Below are positions 50,901 through 61,960 of a stretch of DNA of 64,000 nucleotides, one piece after another; position 1 is the first letter of the stretch, and each line of letters starts with the position of its first letter. Origin of the DNA: Roridomyces roridus (Eukaryota > Basidiomycota > Agaricomycetes > Agaricales > Mycenaceae); NCBI GenBank assembly GCA_029378245.1, contig JARKIF010000004.1, positions 2,914,001 through 2,978,000 on the forward strand, in the 5' to 3' direction. The notes beneath the pieces were generated by a model that had not been told where the DNA came from, made no database searches, and saw nothing but the letters and a program-made list of their open reading frames with translations. The translations under genes were made by a program, and so were the position numbers.

Positions 50901-53900
50901 ACTCGGAGAATCGCGACTCGACGGAATGATTATGCAATGTGGGAATCAAACGTTTGCCAGTGACTCCCCTTGATCGCTCTCAGTGGCGTCCACAGATGCA
51001 CTCATGCAGACCAGGAGCATTTCCGAACACGGAGAAACGCGTAGCACCGGGTGTTTTGAGGAGGGAGCGTATTGATCCTGATAGCTGAGTGTCTCGGAAG
51101 GTCCACCAAGGTACATCACACCGATTGGACACCGAAATGGAGGAACCTCAATTATGCATATGAACGAACACCCTGATATGAAAAATGCACCTTGAATATA
51201 GCAAACAATTGGGAACGGCCATCCGCCACTTGGCTGGGCACCCCAAAATACATGCCTCCGGCTAGTCCGGAGTAGGACGTCCGCTGAATATTTCCCGGTC
51301 CGCCCACCCCCACGGTAAATCTTTGTCACAGTTCGACTCCCACAATATATCATGAGCAGTGATGGGCCCTGGTATGGAGGCGCCGTCATGAGATGATGGA
51401 AGGGATGAGTAGAAGCCGTTCCCGACGTCCAAGGATAGACGTCCCGTGTACAAGCCTGGCTTTCAGCTTGCCGCGAGAGGAAGGAGTGGCCCACGCGCCA
51501 CGGAGCAGGCTCCGATTACCTCCGACGACGTCGACTGCTCCCCGCCTGGGATAAGTAGATGCAGGCGTCGACACGAGGCGGCGGTGTTATCCTCGAGGTG
51601 CTGAGCGAACGAGGTGCGCAATGTCAGCCACATGGCCCGGAGGAAAAAGTGGAGGAGGGTGGAGGGTTAGATTATCTGTGCCCGGCGCCCGCAGGAACCC
51701 TCGGGACAGCGTACCGAACCACCGTAACCTACCTACCATATCGCGCCACGATGATGAACAGCGCGCCATTCTCTCGGCTCAGGCCTTCCATTCCTAACTC
51801 CCCATCGGCGGTTCCGATATCGAATGCGGGTTGGATGCGATCTGGACTCGGGCTGACTCGGGTCACATGCGTAGTCTACGGGCAGGGAGAGCAAAGGGAG
51901 TCATGCTGAGATAGCAAAGATTAAAAGAGAGGCGCATGGTCGCGGATGGAGCGACCAGGAGCGTGATTCTACTTCCGCGGGTGCTTTTTTTGTTTGAAGA
52001 TCAGCCGTGGGGAAATGCGCTGCAATTTCAAGCCGCGAGGCCGGAGCGGAGCCAGAGTTTGACGGCGGCTACGGGATCGGATAACGGATAAGAAGGCGGT
52101 GCAAAGTCGGCGTCGTTTTGCCGGCGGCCAACCATTTATTCTCAGCGACACGAGGGCAATGAAAAGTACATAAGCACGTCGGGATTCGACATGAAAATTA
52201 CGAACCTGGGTTGAGGGCAAAGCTCGAGAGTCGATGACATCCTCCGAAGACTCCGAAATTTGTGATCCGTCGCTGCACATGCAAGCACCTCGGATGTGAC
52301 TCCCGGGGACCGGTTCGGTAAACCGCGAAGATCAACCTCCGCGACGCGTGTGGCGAAAAACGGATGGATCCGCCAATTGTGGTACCTGCAGGCAAGTTGT
52401 AGTGATGACGAGGAATGGAGAGGAGGTTGACGTCCGGTCTTGTGGACCGACACACAGTTGGTGTTCGGGTCGTTGATCCGAAGAGTCTTTCAACCCTGGC
52501 AGCCAAGTCAATGGATAATCAAATGAGGGGAAAGATTCACTGCAATACCGCCAACGGTAGTTGGACCCCCCTCTACGAGTCAAATGTGCACAAATCATTC
52601 ATGTGGGTTGCGTATCTCAGAGGAAAACTGAGATCCGGGAGAACACTGACTCATAAGGACGCCCAAACCTCGGGCGATAGATTAAAGCTATCGATATCCA
52701 CACGAGCGAGATTAAACCACAGCAGTGGCAACGGCCCGGTACATCAGATAATCGCACCCAGACCGAGCGCCCGGCGGGCATCGTGAAATTGTGTTGCGTG
52801 GATGACCACGAGAATGTGGGATTGCAACTCATGAGCCACAGGGATGAGCTGCTGACCGAGTACTAGCAAGAGATTGGAAGACACGTACACCGATGGCTGG
52901 GATTCTCGACAGCGGCGGAAATATTTCCCCACTTAGTTTCTGGTGCTTATCGGAATGGCCGAGGAATTTTAATCTGGAGTCCATAGACTTGACGAGCTAC
53001 GAGGCGACTTCACATAATACATTGAGGAACGCTCAATCAAGCGCTCGATAAGATTGATATGCTCCGATTGATCGACGATCTTTCCTTAATCAGTAGGCGC
53101 CCGTTGCCAATCAATTAGACGCCCCGATCGTGTTTGAACTCAAACCTTCGAATTCGTAACATGAGCGTGTTTAGCGCGTGGGCGAGTCATTATTGAACAT
53201 GACGGGTTGAAACGCCGATGTGGTGGGCGACGATTCTGCATCGTTCGATCTTTAGTTTGTACATATGCTGGTCAACTCGGCGAAGGGAAGACGAGCGGCG
53301 TATCATACTAGTTCATCGACCCAAGCATGCATGGTGGGTGCCATTCAATCCATCTGTGCATTCCGGGGGAGCCCTAAATTTTGCCTCACGACTAGGACCA
53401 CGGGTAACTCACAGGTATTTATGAACATGTCGGGCCTAAGCGCGTAGCAGATTTGGAACGCACCAATCTCCTCCCTAGAAACGAACTAGATAGACGCATT
53501 CCTGTGGGTCCATTATTGATTGACATGTGGCGGCTTCGCTCCGTGTACAAGTGCTAAATACAGCTCTGGTTGGAATGGAGTACTACGGGGCCGGGGGCCG
53601 GGCTGCATTTCGAGGTTCTTCTGAGGCTCATGATCAGGTATTCAGGACTGGGGTGGAGATACAAAAAACATCTCGGGCCGATTGGAGTCTGCAACCGACA
53701 TACTCTCCATTCTCTAATGTACCTTTCTCGAGCTCTCACAGAGACTTTCAACAAGTTTCGAAGGCGAGATTTCGACCGCGGGCTCCGGGAAACGTCGATG
53801 ATGCATATTGTCAGTTAAGTAGAATCTTTCGACAATCCGTTTCTCAGCGTGCGTTGTCGTTTTGAGTTCGTTGTCCAGGCACGAGTGATGGATGATGAGC

Positions 53901-54423
53901 GGGGCAGAACACAGGATAATGATTCTCGTGGTGAAATGGACGAGGTGCACATCTGGATTGACCCCAATGAGTGTCGCTGGCTCGCTAGTCCACAAAACGA
54001 GAAATACTTTCGTTCGTCTGATTGACAAAAGGTTTCCCCGGAACAGCAATCGCGTCTCGACCCCCTCGTGGCCTCTCGTGGCAATGCGGATTTTCGAGTC
54101 CCTCCAAGCTCCGACGGCTCTTTCATCTTAATACCCTCATGTCCCTCTCCGAGATGGTAGCCTAATATCTGAGCGATGAATATCTTCCCCCGACATTGTG
54201 TAATTCGCGGAGGTAATTCCGTGGCGCCTCGGGGCGTCATGGGGCCTCGCGCTCGTTCATTTCGTTTGACGGGCGGGGAGCAAGCAGTGACCGGTTCGCG
54301 ATTCTCGTAACAAGCTCCGTACCGAACCTCTGGTTTCAATCTACCAAATCCGGTAGGCTGAACAAAAGAAATGGACAGATCTGAGATCGATCACATTTTC
54401 GCCTGTGTTGTCAATGCCCGTTT
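47957..54423. other. 6.5-kb gene-poor region
   Basis: Many frames of 60-180 codons exist on both strands, and most start with non-ATG codons. The best coding-like stretches are 49830-50118 on the plus strand (ETPNKYDIELHLIRPTRSVV, then DPRQGFEEQWTSG before a GTAAGT) and 51262-51440 on the minus strand (SLDVGNGFYSSLPSSHDGAS, then PITAHDILWESNCDKDLPWG). Neither can be extended into a full gene or assigned to a family. They may be remnants of decayed genes. No transposon termini were found. Confidence 0.35.
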
Positions 54424-54429
54424 TATAAA
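54424..54429 (+). promoter_or_regulatory. Possible TATA box of the HMG-box gene
   Basis: TATAAA about 155 bp upstream of ATG 54584, within an otherwise C/A-rich leader, which implies a fairly long 5' UTR. Confidence 0.4.
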
Positions 54430-54583
54430 GACAAAAGAGCAGAGAAGAAAAGGTCCCCACGACGAGGACGACACAAGAACAAGAGCGAGCGAGTCAAGAG
54501 ACCCAATTCTTGTCTCTTCTCTACTCTATTCTTCTGCCTAGTGCCACCCACCCTCGTTGATTTTCTCTCCTCACGACGCCATT

Positions 54584-56236
54584 ATGCCTGCTCTTCGCAC
54601 CCGCGACACGCCCGCCGTCCCCTGTGAGTTGTCTTATCTCAATTGTCTCGATCGTCACTCACGTGGACCAGCACTCGAAGTGAAAACCTCGGCTCCTCCG
54701 CCCTCCCTCACGATTATATCCCCCACCCCGCGCGCATTCACCTTCCCCATCTCCCACAACCTCGCCGACAGCCCATACTCGTCACCGTCAAACTCGCCGT
54801 TTGAGCCTGATCTCCGTGCTCTTGCTTTGTCATCATCATCATCAACGACTCCTTCCTCTTGCGTCGACGAGCAATGCCTCCCGCGTACCCCACCACCACT
54901 TTCTGCCTATACACGTACGCTCTCCCCCGCCGAGGCCTCCTCGCCACCGAGGAGAAAGTCGACGACAGGCGAGGAGCGGCGGCCAAAGAAGGGAGACGAG
55001 GACTACGTCAAGCGACCTGGTGAGTCGTCTGGCTACACCGAACTTGGGATCGTCTAACCTGCAGCAGAGAACGCATTCATTCTCTTCAGACGAAACAGGG
55101 TCCTGGGCACCTCCACGACATCCGTCTCTGCACCGTCGTCACTTGCTGCGGGTCCCTCCTCCGCCGACTCGCCTGCTCTCGCCGGTAACGGCAAGAAGCA
55201 GCGCCAAGCTGACCTCAGCAAGACGATTTCCCAGCAGTGGAAGGCTCTCTCTGCTGAGGAGCGTTCGCACTGGGAGGACCTCGCCAAGCAGAAGAAGAAG
55301 GAGCACGAGGCGCTGCATCCCAACTACGTCTATCGTCCTCAGCGTACCAAGAACCGTGCTGCCGGCTCTTCCACTTCTGCTGCGAGGCGCAAGAACTCTG
55401 CTCCTGCCCCTGCTGCCCAAGACATCGAGTTTGTCGTCCCCGCGCCACGTGGCCAGCACGGGCGCAGTGCCAGCGCACCCACTCCCCCGCCGTACCAGTC
55501 CATCCAAATACCCAACCTGTACTTGGGCGCTGCGCCCCCCGCGAGTCCCGACAGCCCGACGAGTCTCATCCCCATGATCTCGAGACGTGCAGGGCAGAGT
55601 GGATTCGACTACATGCCGAGCTTTGGGGCTGCCTTCAATTTCGATTTCGAGGCGAATCTGCAGGTGCGTAGTGCGGTGCCTTTGTCTGCGTTCTCCCCCG
55701 TTGATGACGTGGCGTCGCAGTCGTCCGATTTCCTCCGCGCGATGTTCCCTGCAGGCGGTGCTACCGATGCAGAGTCGTCGATACTCTCGCCAGCGTCCAG
55801 CGCCTCTGGCTCCGGGCCCTCCTCCCCATATACACCCGCCGCCTCCTCCTTCCATCCGTCCGCCACGCAATACGCTGGCCAAGGCCTCGCCCCCTCAGAC
55901 TTTTCGCTCGACGAGCCCACTGTGCAGCCCGCGGAGGACTACGCTGCTTACACCTCGCCTTGGGCTGCTGCATCCCCATGGGCAGCTACTCCCGCCTCCG
56001 ACTCCGTCTTTGCCGAGGGTGACTTTGACATCTCGAGGATACCGGAGCTTGGGTGGGATTTGTCGTGCGGTGCCCAATCGTCTTGCCAAGGGGAGCTTGC
56101 GTACCCAGGCGAGTTTTCAATGGACATGGGTGGTGCTGGGCTCAATCTGCACTTTGGTGGGCAGACGGACGGGAGCGACTTGGGCGGCGTGAGTGAGATG
56201 GGCTTTGATGAGATGATGACGGGCGCGGGGTTCTGA
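54584..56236 (+). CDS. HMG-box transcription factor
   Basis: Exons 54584-54623, 54672-55019 and 55068-56236 join in phase to 518 residues. The HMG box spans about residues 125-215: DYVKRPENAFILFRR, a Ser/Ala/Gly-rich loop, KKQRQADLSKTISQQWKALS and RSHWEDLAKQKKKEHEALHP, ending NYVYRPQR. The long loop between helices 1 and 2 is, from memory, normal for this Agaricomycete group, which resembles Prf1/MAT-type and related regulators of development. The flanks are low-complexity; the C-terminus is Ser/Pro/Asp-rich with acidic patches, as in activation domains. The second intron ends CAGCAG; the downstream acceptor restores canonical KRPENAF and the upstream one adds an Ala (519 residues). No second HMG gene or homeodomain is nearby, so there is no sign of a mating-type locus. 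Confidence 0.88.
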
Positions 56237-57079
56237 GCTGAGCTGGGGATGGGGATACCAGATATCTCGCCGCCGCTGCGGGCTGGTGATTTCGCCCCAC
56301 GGCTACATGCGCTCTCTTCCTTTTCGAAGAAAAAGAGGAGGTAAGAATATAATCCTCTCTACGATGCAGTTTGCTAATACGTACCCATTCTAGCTGGCGA
56401 CGCATGCTTCTGCCCAGCCATGGAGATCGCTTCATGATTGGGAGGGGAGGAGACGCACGCTATACCCGGGGAACGTGTACGATACTGTCATTGACCGAGT
56501 CGCTGCTTGACAGTCGATTTGAGCGCGGTTTGCGGAATAAATTATTTACTGTATGTACTTGATGATATCCAGGATGCAACGATTGTAAACGATCCAAATC
56601 GCGAGAATTGAGAATTTCTTAGAGCTAATGGCCTTTTGCCAGGGTGGGTGGTGAAAAGAAGGCGGTGTCTTCAGATCATATCGTCGATCATCCGTGATCC
56701 CGACTCTCATGCTCCTGTGGCCCGTGGGGATTGGCTTCGTGCTATTCGTTGAGACTCATAGGCGCGACGGCCACCTGCTCGATGTACTCTATCTCAATCG
56801 ATTGAGCGCCATCTCACCCTCCTTGGTGCGGAACGGAAGCCAGCGGTGTCTTCAATCTTGTCATTGCTCGAGCTGTCTGCTTTCTTGAACTGTGGCGGCG
56901 ATCCTTCCACATATATTTGAGCCTGCTGGCAACTCTCGGAGCCGCTCAGACCCACCGGAGAAATATCTAGAAATATCAACGGTCGCCTGACGAGGCGGAC
57001 CGGTGCGCTACCGCTTGGCCATTACGGCGCGCCTTGTCCTCGAAGACTCGAAGACACAGGAAGCAGCTGACCTCACCAC
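56237..57079. other. Intergenic region
   Basis: No supported gene between the HMG-box gene and the GH28 promoter. Confidence 0.5.
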
Positions 57080-57086
57080 TATAAAA
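57080..57086 (+). promoter_or_regulatory. TATA box of the GH28 gene
   Basis: TATAAAA about 36-42 bp upstream of ATG 57122, so the 5' UTR must be very short. Confidence 0.7.
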
Positions 57087-57121
57087 CAGTCCAGCAACAT
57101 GACCGGGCGCCCACACATTCA

Positions 57122-59081
57122 ATGCTACTCCTCAGCCTCATCACCTTGGTCTCCGTCGCTTTCGCCTGGGACACATTGACCGTCCCGCACACACCCGGAC
57201 AGGACGACACACCCGGCCTCCTAGCGCTGGTGACGAGCCACCCCAGTAACGCTACGATCCTATTCAGCCAGGGCACGACATACAATATCTTCTCTGCGAT
57301 CAAATTTCCCGCGTTGACGAATGTGGAGATTTCGATTCAAGGGAATTTGACGTATCCGGAGGATATTGGTGCAATTCAAGGTACGGTATCCTCGGCGTCC
57401 TCTCCGATTTATTCGGCTCAATACGTCGATTCGTATTAGATGTCGTCGCTGCCTCATCCTTCCCCGGCTCGTGGTTCACGTTCTCGGGCGGTAACAACGT
57501 CACTCTCCGCGGCTCGACCGATCCGGAATGGGGCTGGATTGACGCACATGGGCAAGCAGTTTCGTCTTTCTCATTCATCATCCTCGAGTTCTTTTTCGCT
57601 AATAATGGAGATTTAGTGGTGGGACGCCGACCAACAGGTCAACCGCCCGCACGGCATCGCGTTCAGCAAGATCACCAACGGTGTTATTCGCGATATGAAA
57701 ATATGGAAGCCGATTGGGTGGAATTTCGCCACCAGCGGCACGAATAATGTGCACATTTTCAACAATCTCATTATGGCTGTATCGGATAATAGCTCGGTGG
57801 GTCTCTTTTGGTTTTCGAAGGAGATGTCGTTTTGAAGCGTGTGGTGTAGTCCTTCCCGTTTAACACGTACGTCCTCCACTCACTCACAGGCCCCTCGGTG
57901 TTCAAGTCACTCTGCGCAGAGATGGCTTCTCCGCCGGTGGAACGAACCTCCTATTCGAAAACAATGTCGTCTTCAACGGTGACGACTGCCTCACCGTCGG
58001 TAGCGGGGCTGTCAACATTACTTGGCGGTCAGTTCGCTATACCTCTCCTATTGTAGAGAATGATTTCACTGGATACAGAAACGGGTACTGTGAGGGCGGA
58101 CACGGTCTATCCATCGGCTCGCTCGGCGAGAATGGGGCCGTAGCTAACGTGCAGAACGTCCTGTAAGTCTTTCGCCATCGCCATATCCGGGGCATTTACA
58201 TCGGGGCTCCAGGATGGAGACCACCGTCATGGTGCGTGCTCTAGTTTTCTTCCTCATTCCCGCTCAAAAATCCACAGAACCACTCCCTCTACGCCGCTCG
58301 ATTCAAGAGCTGGACCGGTGGAAATGGAGCGGCGCGCAAGTACGCATTACATGGCTGTCTCGTATTTGAACTGATTCTGGTACAGCGTCACTTGGAAAGA
58401 TATCACGTTCAACGACGTCGCATTCCCCGTACGTCTTTGCATTTACCTTCTCGCACGATACTGACTGATTTATCGCAGATATATGTGACTCAAAAGTACG
58501 TCTGAATCATCGACCTTTGCTCGGAAACACGAAATTGATTCACGGTTTGAAGCTACTGGGACCAAGAGGCTCGTCTTCCCACTTCTAGCACCCCGAATAA
58601 AGACTCATCTCGACTCTATGTAGGTTGGCCCACAACCCAATGTGACCGGGACGCCCAACAACACACACATTGAAGATTTCCTATTCCAAGGCTTCTCAGG
58701 CTCCATCCGCGAGTACGTGTTTCCTCCTCCCCAAACTAACCAACGTTAACGTTAACGAAAAACCATAGCATACCCTTCGTCGAAGGCTCCTGCGTAACCG
58801 ACCCCTGCTGGTACTTCGTCCCCAACGCCACCGGGCGCGAAGTCGCCATCCTCGACCTGTACCCCGGGACTGCGATGAACGTTTTGGCTAAAGATATTGA
58901 GGCGAGGACGGAGACGGGGAGACCCGTTGATGTCATGTGTAATGCCACTGCGGTGCGTGCGAGTCTCGATCTTTTCTTTTTGTTTCTGGGTGAATGATGC
59001 TGGGGATGACTGTAGGTGTCGAATGATGTGGGATTCCAGTGCGTTGATGGGCCGTTTGTGAGGACCAAGGCTGGGTTGTAG
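57122..59081 (+). CDS. Secreted glycoside hydrolase family 28 (exo-polygalacturonase type)
   Basis: Fourteen exons join in phase to 420 residues: 57122-57380, 57440-57558, 57617-57796, 57850-57866, 57920-58027, 58079-58162, 58213-58231, 58278-58339, 58386-58428, 58479-58495, 58553-58568, 58624-58712, 58769-58952, 59016-59081. The signal peptide is MLLLSLITLVSVAFA. GH28 signatures appear in order: FNTDGFSAGG (split by intron 4), NGDDCLTVGSG, GGHGLSIGSLG and AARFKSW (the R-x-K motif). The Asp residues of the first two are the catalytic acids; the enzyme cuts pectin galacturonan outside the cell by inversion on a right-handed beta-helix. Subclass is uncertain, but the layout resembles exo-acting members. 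The NYWDQE/VGPQPN junction needs a GC-AG intron (58569-58623). N-glycosylation sites are frequent. Confidence 0.92.
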
Positions 59082-59329
59082 GTAGCGTGCCGTTTAATTC
59101 ACCTCGGTTGTATTCGAATCGGTTCGATGTGGCTTGCTCTCAAACACCACTGCCCACACTGGTTCAATGGCATCTGCTGTCTTTCGAGTCTCCCAGGGGT
59201 ATAATGCGTGTATATATCCGCAAGAAATTACATGCACGGGTCGATTCTACGTCGATATTCCTAGTCTCGTCCCATCCGTTTTTGGGTATTTCAAGCATCA
59301 ATTTAAAAATTGATCGACCGAGCTCTCAC

Positions 59330-59435
59330 CCAAACGTCTGGGGCATTTCGTATGACACCTCACCCCATCGGGTTACATTTGATCGGACTTAGTGGCAGAT
59401 CAACGATCCCTCTCATGCCACCGTTGCCATGCAAG
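59330..59435 (+). repeat. Inverted repeat, left arm
   Basis: Pairs imperfectly with 59685-59790. The best-conserved block is GGGGCATTTCGTATGACACC at about 59340-59359. Confidence 0.55.
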
Positions 59436-59684
59436 CCGAGTATGCCCAACCCTGCCTCAAAGTCCTCGGGCGACATTGGCCGAACCAAGTCCCACTCCTA
59501 GATTCCAGCTACCATCAAACAAAGCTTTTTGCTAGGATGTGGCTTTAATCACCTGGCAGCAGCAGCATGGTAAATCCTCCTCTGGGTTCCGGGATTTTGC
59601 ATAGTGTACTCCTTTTTGTACTACCTAGAAATCTCCTCAGCGGCCGTTGAACGAGTCAGGACAGGACTGCGTAGGCTAACACCG

Positions 59685-59790
59685 TGGCAATGGTGGCATG
59701 CACCAAGCCATGCTTGATCCGAATTGATATCCCCGAGATTTTTGACAGCTGGTGACTCGATGGGGGGAGGTGTCATACGAAATGCCCCAG
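59685..59790 (-). repeat. Inverted repeat, right arm
   Basis: Reverse-complement relative of 59330-59435, with about 250 bp of unrelated sequence between the arms. Confidence 0.55.
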
Positions 59791-60163
59791 GCGTTCTTGA
59801 CACCCTCATGCCCATCAACTTCTCCATCAAATTTTCGAAATTCGACCGAATCCGGAAGTCCCATCAATCATGTGATACAGCAGTGTTCCTACGGCTACTC
59901 TCACTGTGGAAAAGAACGCCTGGCTTGCGCGAGGCTAGATATTCCTTCCCGCTATCTGGTCGGATTCGTTCCCTCCAGTGCATTGGTCAAATTTCCCAAT
60001 GCGCCGTTGAGCTGTTGATTCTCAGTGAGTCATAATTCCGGAAGAGAAGAACTAGACCACTTACATCCGGCTGCCCAATTTGCACCAACACAAATATATT
60101 TCCCAGCGTCACGTTGCTGATTTTCACTGCAAGGTACTCAGCCTTACTCTGGCAAGTCAGATC

Positions 60164-61077
60164 TCAAAAATGCAGCTCACCATCCCCAATCGAGACGTTC
60201 ACATTCCCCACAAAAATGGTGATATTCCCAATCTCTGTATCGATATTGCCCGCTCCAGCGTTCACATCCCCGCTACTCACCGTCACCGTAGGCAGACCTA
60301 TGCCGCTCGTCGTGGTCGTGGGAGGCAGGGACGAGGATGAATCCTGTCTCTTCATGCGTTGTAGGAAGTTGCCCGAGTCAGACAGGGCGGATGTGGCTGT
60401 TTGGGTGACCGAGGTCGGAGGGGAAACGGTTGATGTTGCAGAGCCCGAGCTGGACGAAATCGACGTGGAGGAGGTCTGGAGGCGGATTCAGGGTTAAACT
60501 GCCACTGCTACCATGAGAGGTGAAGGAGACGTACGAATGCGCTGAACGCGTTGACGGGGCTCGCACCGGGGAGAGGCACAGAGACGATAATAGTGATATT
60601 CCCGATGTCAATGTTTTCGATTCTACCCAGCGGTTAGTCCATCCAGGACGTCGACGCAGACTGGGTTGCTTACTCGATATTGCCTGTAGATATGGTCACA
60701 TTTGTAACCCTTTCGTTCAAACCGTCAGCTCACGTCGGAGGGGCAGAGATTACAAAGCGCACGTCAAGTTGATATTGCCCAACTTCGTGGTAATGTTTCC
60801 GAGCGTCAGACCGACACTTGGTAGCTGAACGCATCATGTATCATGAGACATCCATCGTCTTGTATCACTCGTCACTCACCGAAACCCCAATAGAGCCCGA
60901 CCCATCCCCTCCACTATCGTCGTCCGCCCGTCTCTGCAGCGCCGCCCCGCGATCATACACACAAACTGTCGACTCGGGCGATTCTGGATCCAAAGCCACC
61001 GTATGCGCCGCCGCGAGGCCCAGCAATGAGAAAAGAGCGCAGAGAAAGAGAGTGGGAGCGAGGTCGGTGGGCTTCAT
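60164..61077 (-). CDS. Secreted protein with repeated Gly-Asn-Ile motif
   Basis: Exons 61077-60880, 60824-60763, 60709-60674, 60622-60535 and 60475-60164 join in phase to 231 residues. A signal peptide (MKPTDLAPTLFLCALFSLLG) leads the protein. The centre and C-terminus are built of short G-N-[IV]-x-[ITV] steps: LTLGNITTKLGNINLT, VTISTGNIEIENIDIGNITI and NAGAGNIDTEIGNITIFVGN. A Thr/Ser-rich linker with possible Kex2 sites (LQRR, MKRQD) lies between the two repeat blocks. Many steps are also N-x-[ST] glycosylation sites. I know no family. The pattern suggests a beta-solenoid or stacked-strand secreted protein (inference). All introns fall between repeat steps and keep the frame, which supports the model. 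Confidence 0.8.
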
Positions 61078-61688
61078 CGCGGTGGCTAGCGACCCTGGGG
61101 AACTGACCGAAATTATTATATGGTCCTCGGACCCTCTGGTATCCAGGTCACGTAAAATCGAAGCGGTGAATGCCCAGTGAATTGATGGTTGAATTCTGAG
61201 TATTCTGTTCATCAACGTTCATCCCCTTGACGATCCGAAGATTGAGGCGTCATCGATGACGCAGGGTGAGCATACATGTAAGAGACCAGCCAAGTCCTTA
61301 GTCGCCGATGAGGAAGCGTGGATTAAGATTCCAAATGAAATCCTCGCAGCCATCCCGAGTCGAACGGTGAACCGCTGGTCAAAAATGGTCACTGTTTGAC
61401 TCCTTCATGAGTCCATATGGCACCATCTGAATCGAACAGAGATGGCTGTGAGACTTTGGTGAGACTTCGAGGATTGTTGTTCATCCAAATCCCTGGCACG
61501 AAACAATACTTGCGCAGGTCGCAGAAGTGCTAGAGTCACTAGACGGCACTGCCACGGCAGGGACGTACTTACAAATTCGAAGTAAGTAGTACAGTTTAAG
61601 AGTCCATGCGTGCAGAGTGAGGCCAGATACTCATAATCACCTCGCTTCGAGGAACTCTACTTCGCCGGGGTGGAGAGCAAGTGGAGAG
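61078..61688. other. Intergenic region upstream of the GNI-repeat gene
   Basis: Contains a plausible promoter for the minus-strand gene but no clear TATA box. No gene is seen. Confidence 0.4.
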
Positions 61689-61960
61689 GATTGGTCGTTG
61701 ATTGCCGTGAATCCCGTGATGCCGCCGCGCACCGTCGGCGAGTCTACTTACGTAAACAGGGCGCTTTACTTCCGTCTTCCGTCTCGACGTCCTCCACCTC
61801 TCCTCGCTCTGTAGAATGACAAGGATTACTCCAGAGTCACACATCAGCTCTGGAACTTCCGCCGTGAGTGCATTCAACGCCGCCTCCAGGCTCCCCCCTG
61901 CATCGCTGACTGTCCATTGTGAGCAGACTGAGGGTGTCCCCGCACATTTGGCGCACCAAA
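61689..61960 (-). pseudogene. Duplicated fragment of the histidine kinase upstream exon
   Basis: It is closely similar to 31670-31866 plus the bases just beyond the MITE there, including the same exon border (TTAC/GTAAGT, seen as acttacgtaaa on the plus strand at 61747). The minus strand encodes SLEAALNALTAEVPELMCDS then GVILVILQSEE. Nothing else of the kinase follows, so this is a partial copy. It ends at or near the ATG of the next gene and may now act as its promoter. Confidence 0.55.

Larger units (their letters stand above)
59082..60163. other. Intergenic region with a large imperfect inverted repeat
   Basis: 59330-59435 and 59685-59790 are inverted relatives, sharing GGGGCATTTCGTATGACACC and a CATGCCACC.TTGCCA block. 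In translation both arms give WGISYDTSPHRVT, in opposite directions. No termini or target duplication could be fixed. Confidence 0.5.

Noticed and set aside
51559..51909. 116-codon plus-strand ATG frame
   Set aside because: No family, no introns, and it lies across stretches that read better on the other strand; likely chance.
54584..56236. Mating-type locus suggested by an HMG-box gene
   Set aside because: No homeodomain pair, pheromone or receptor gene is near it; the box belongs to a common regulator type.
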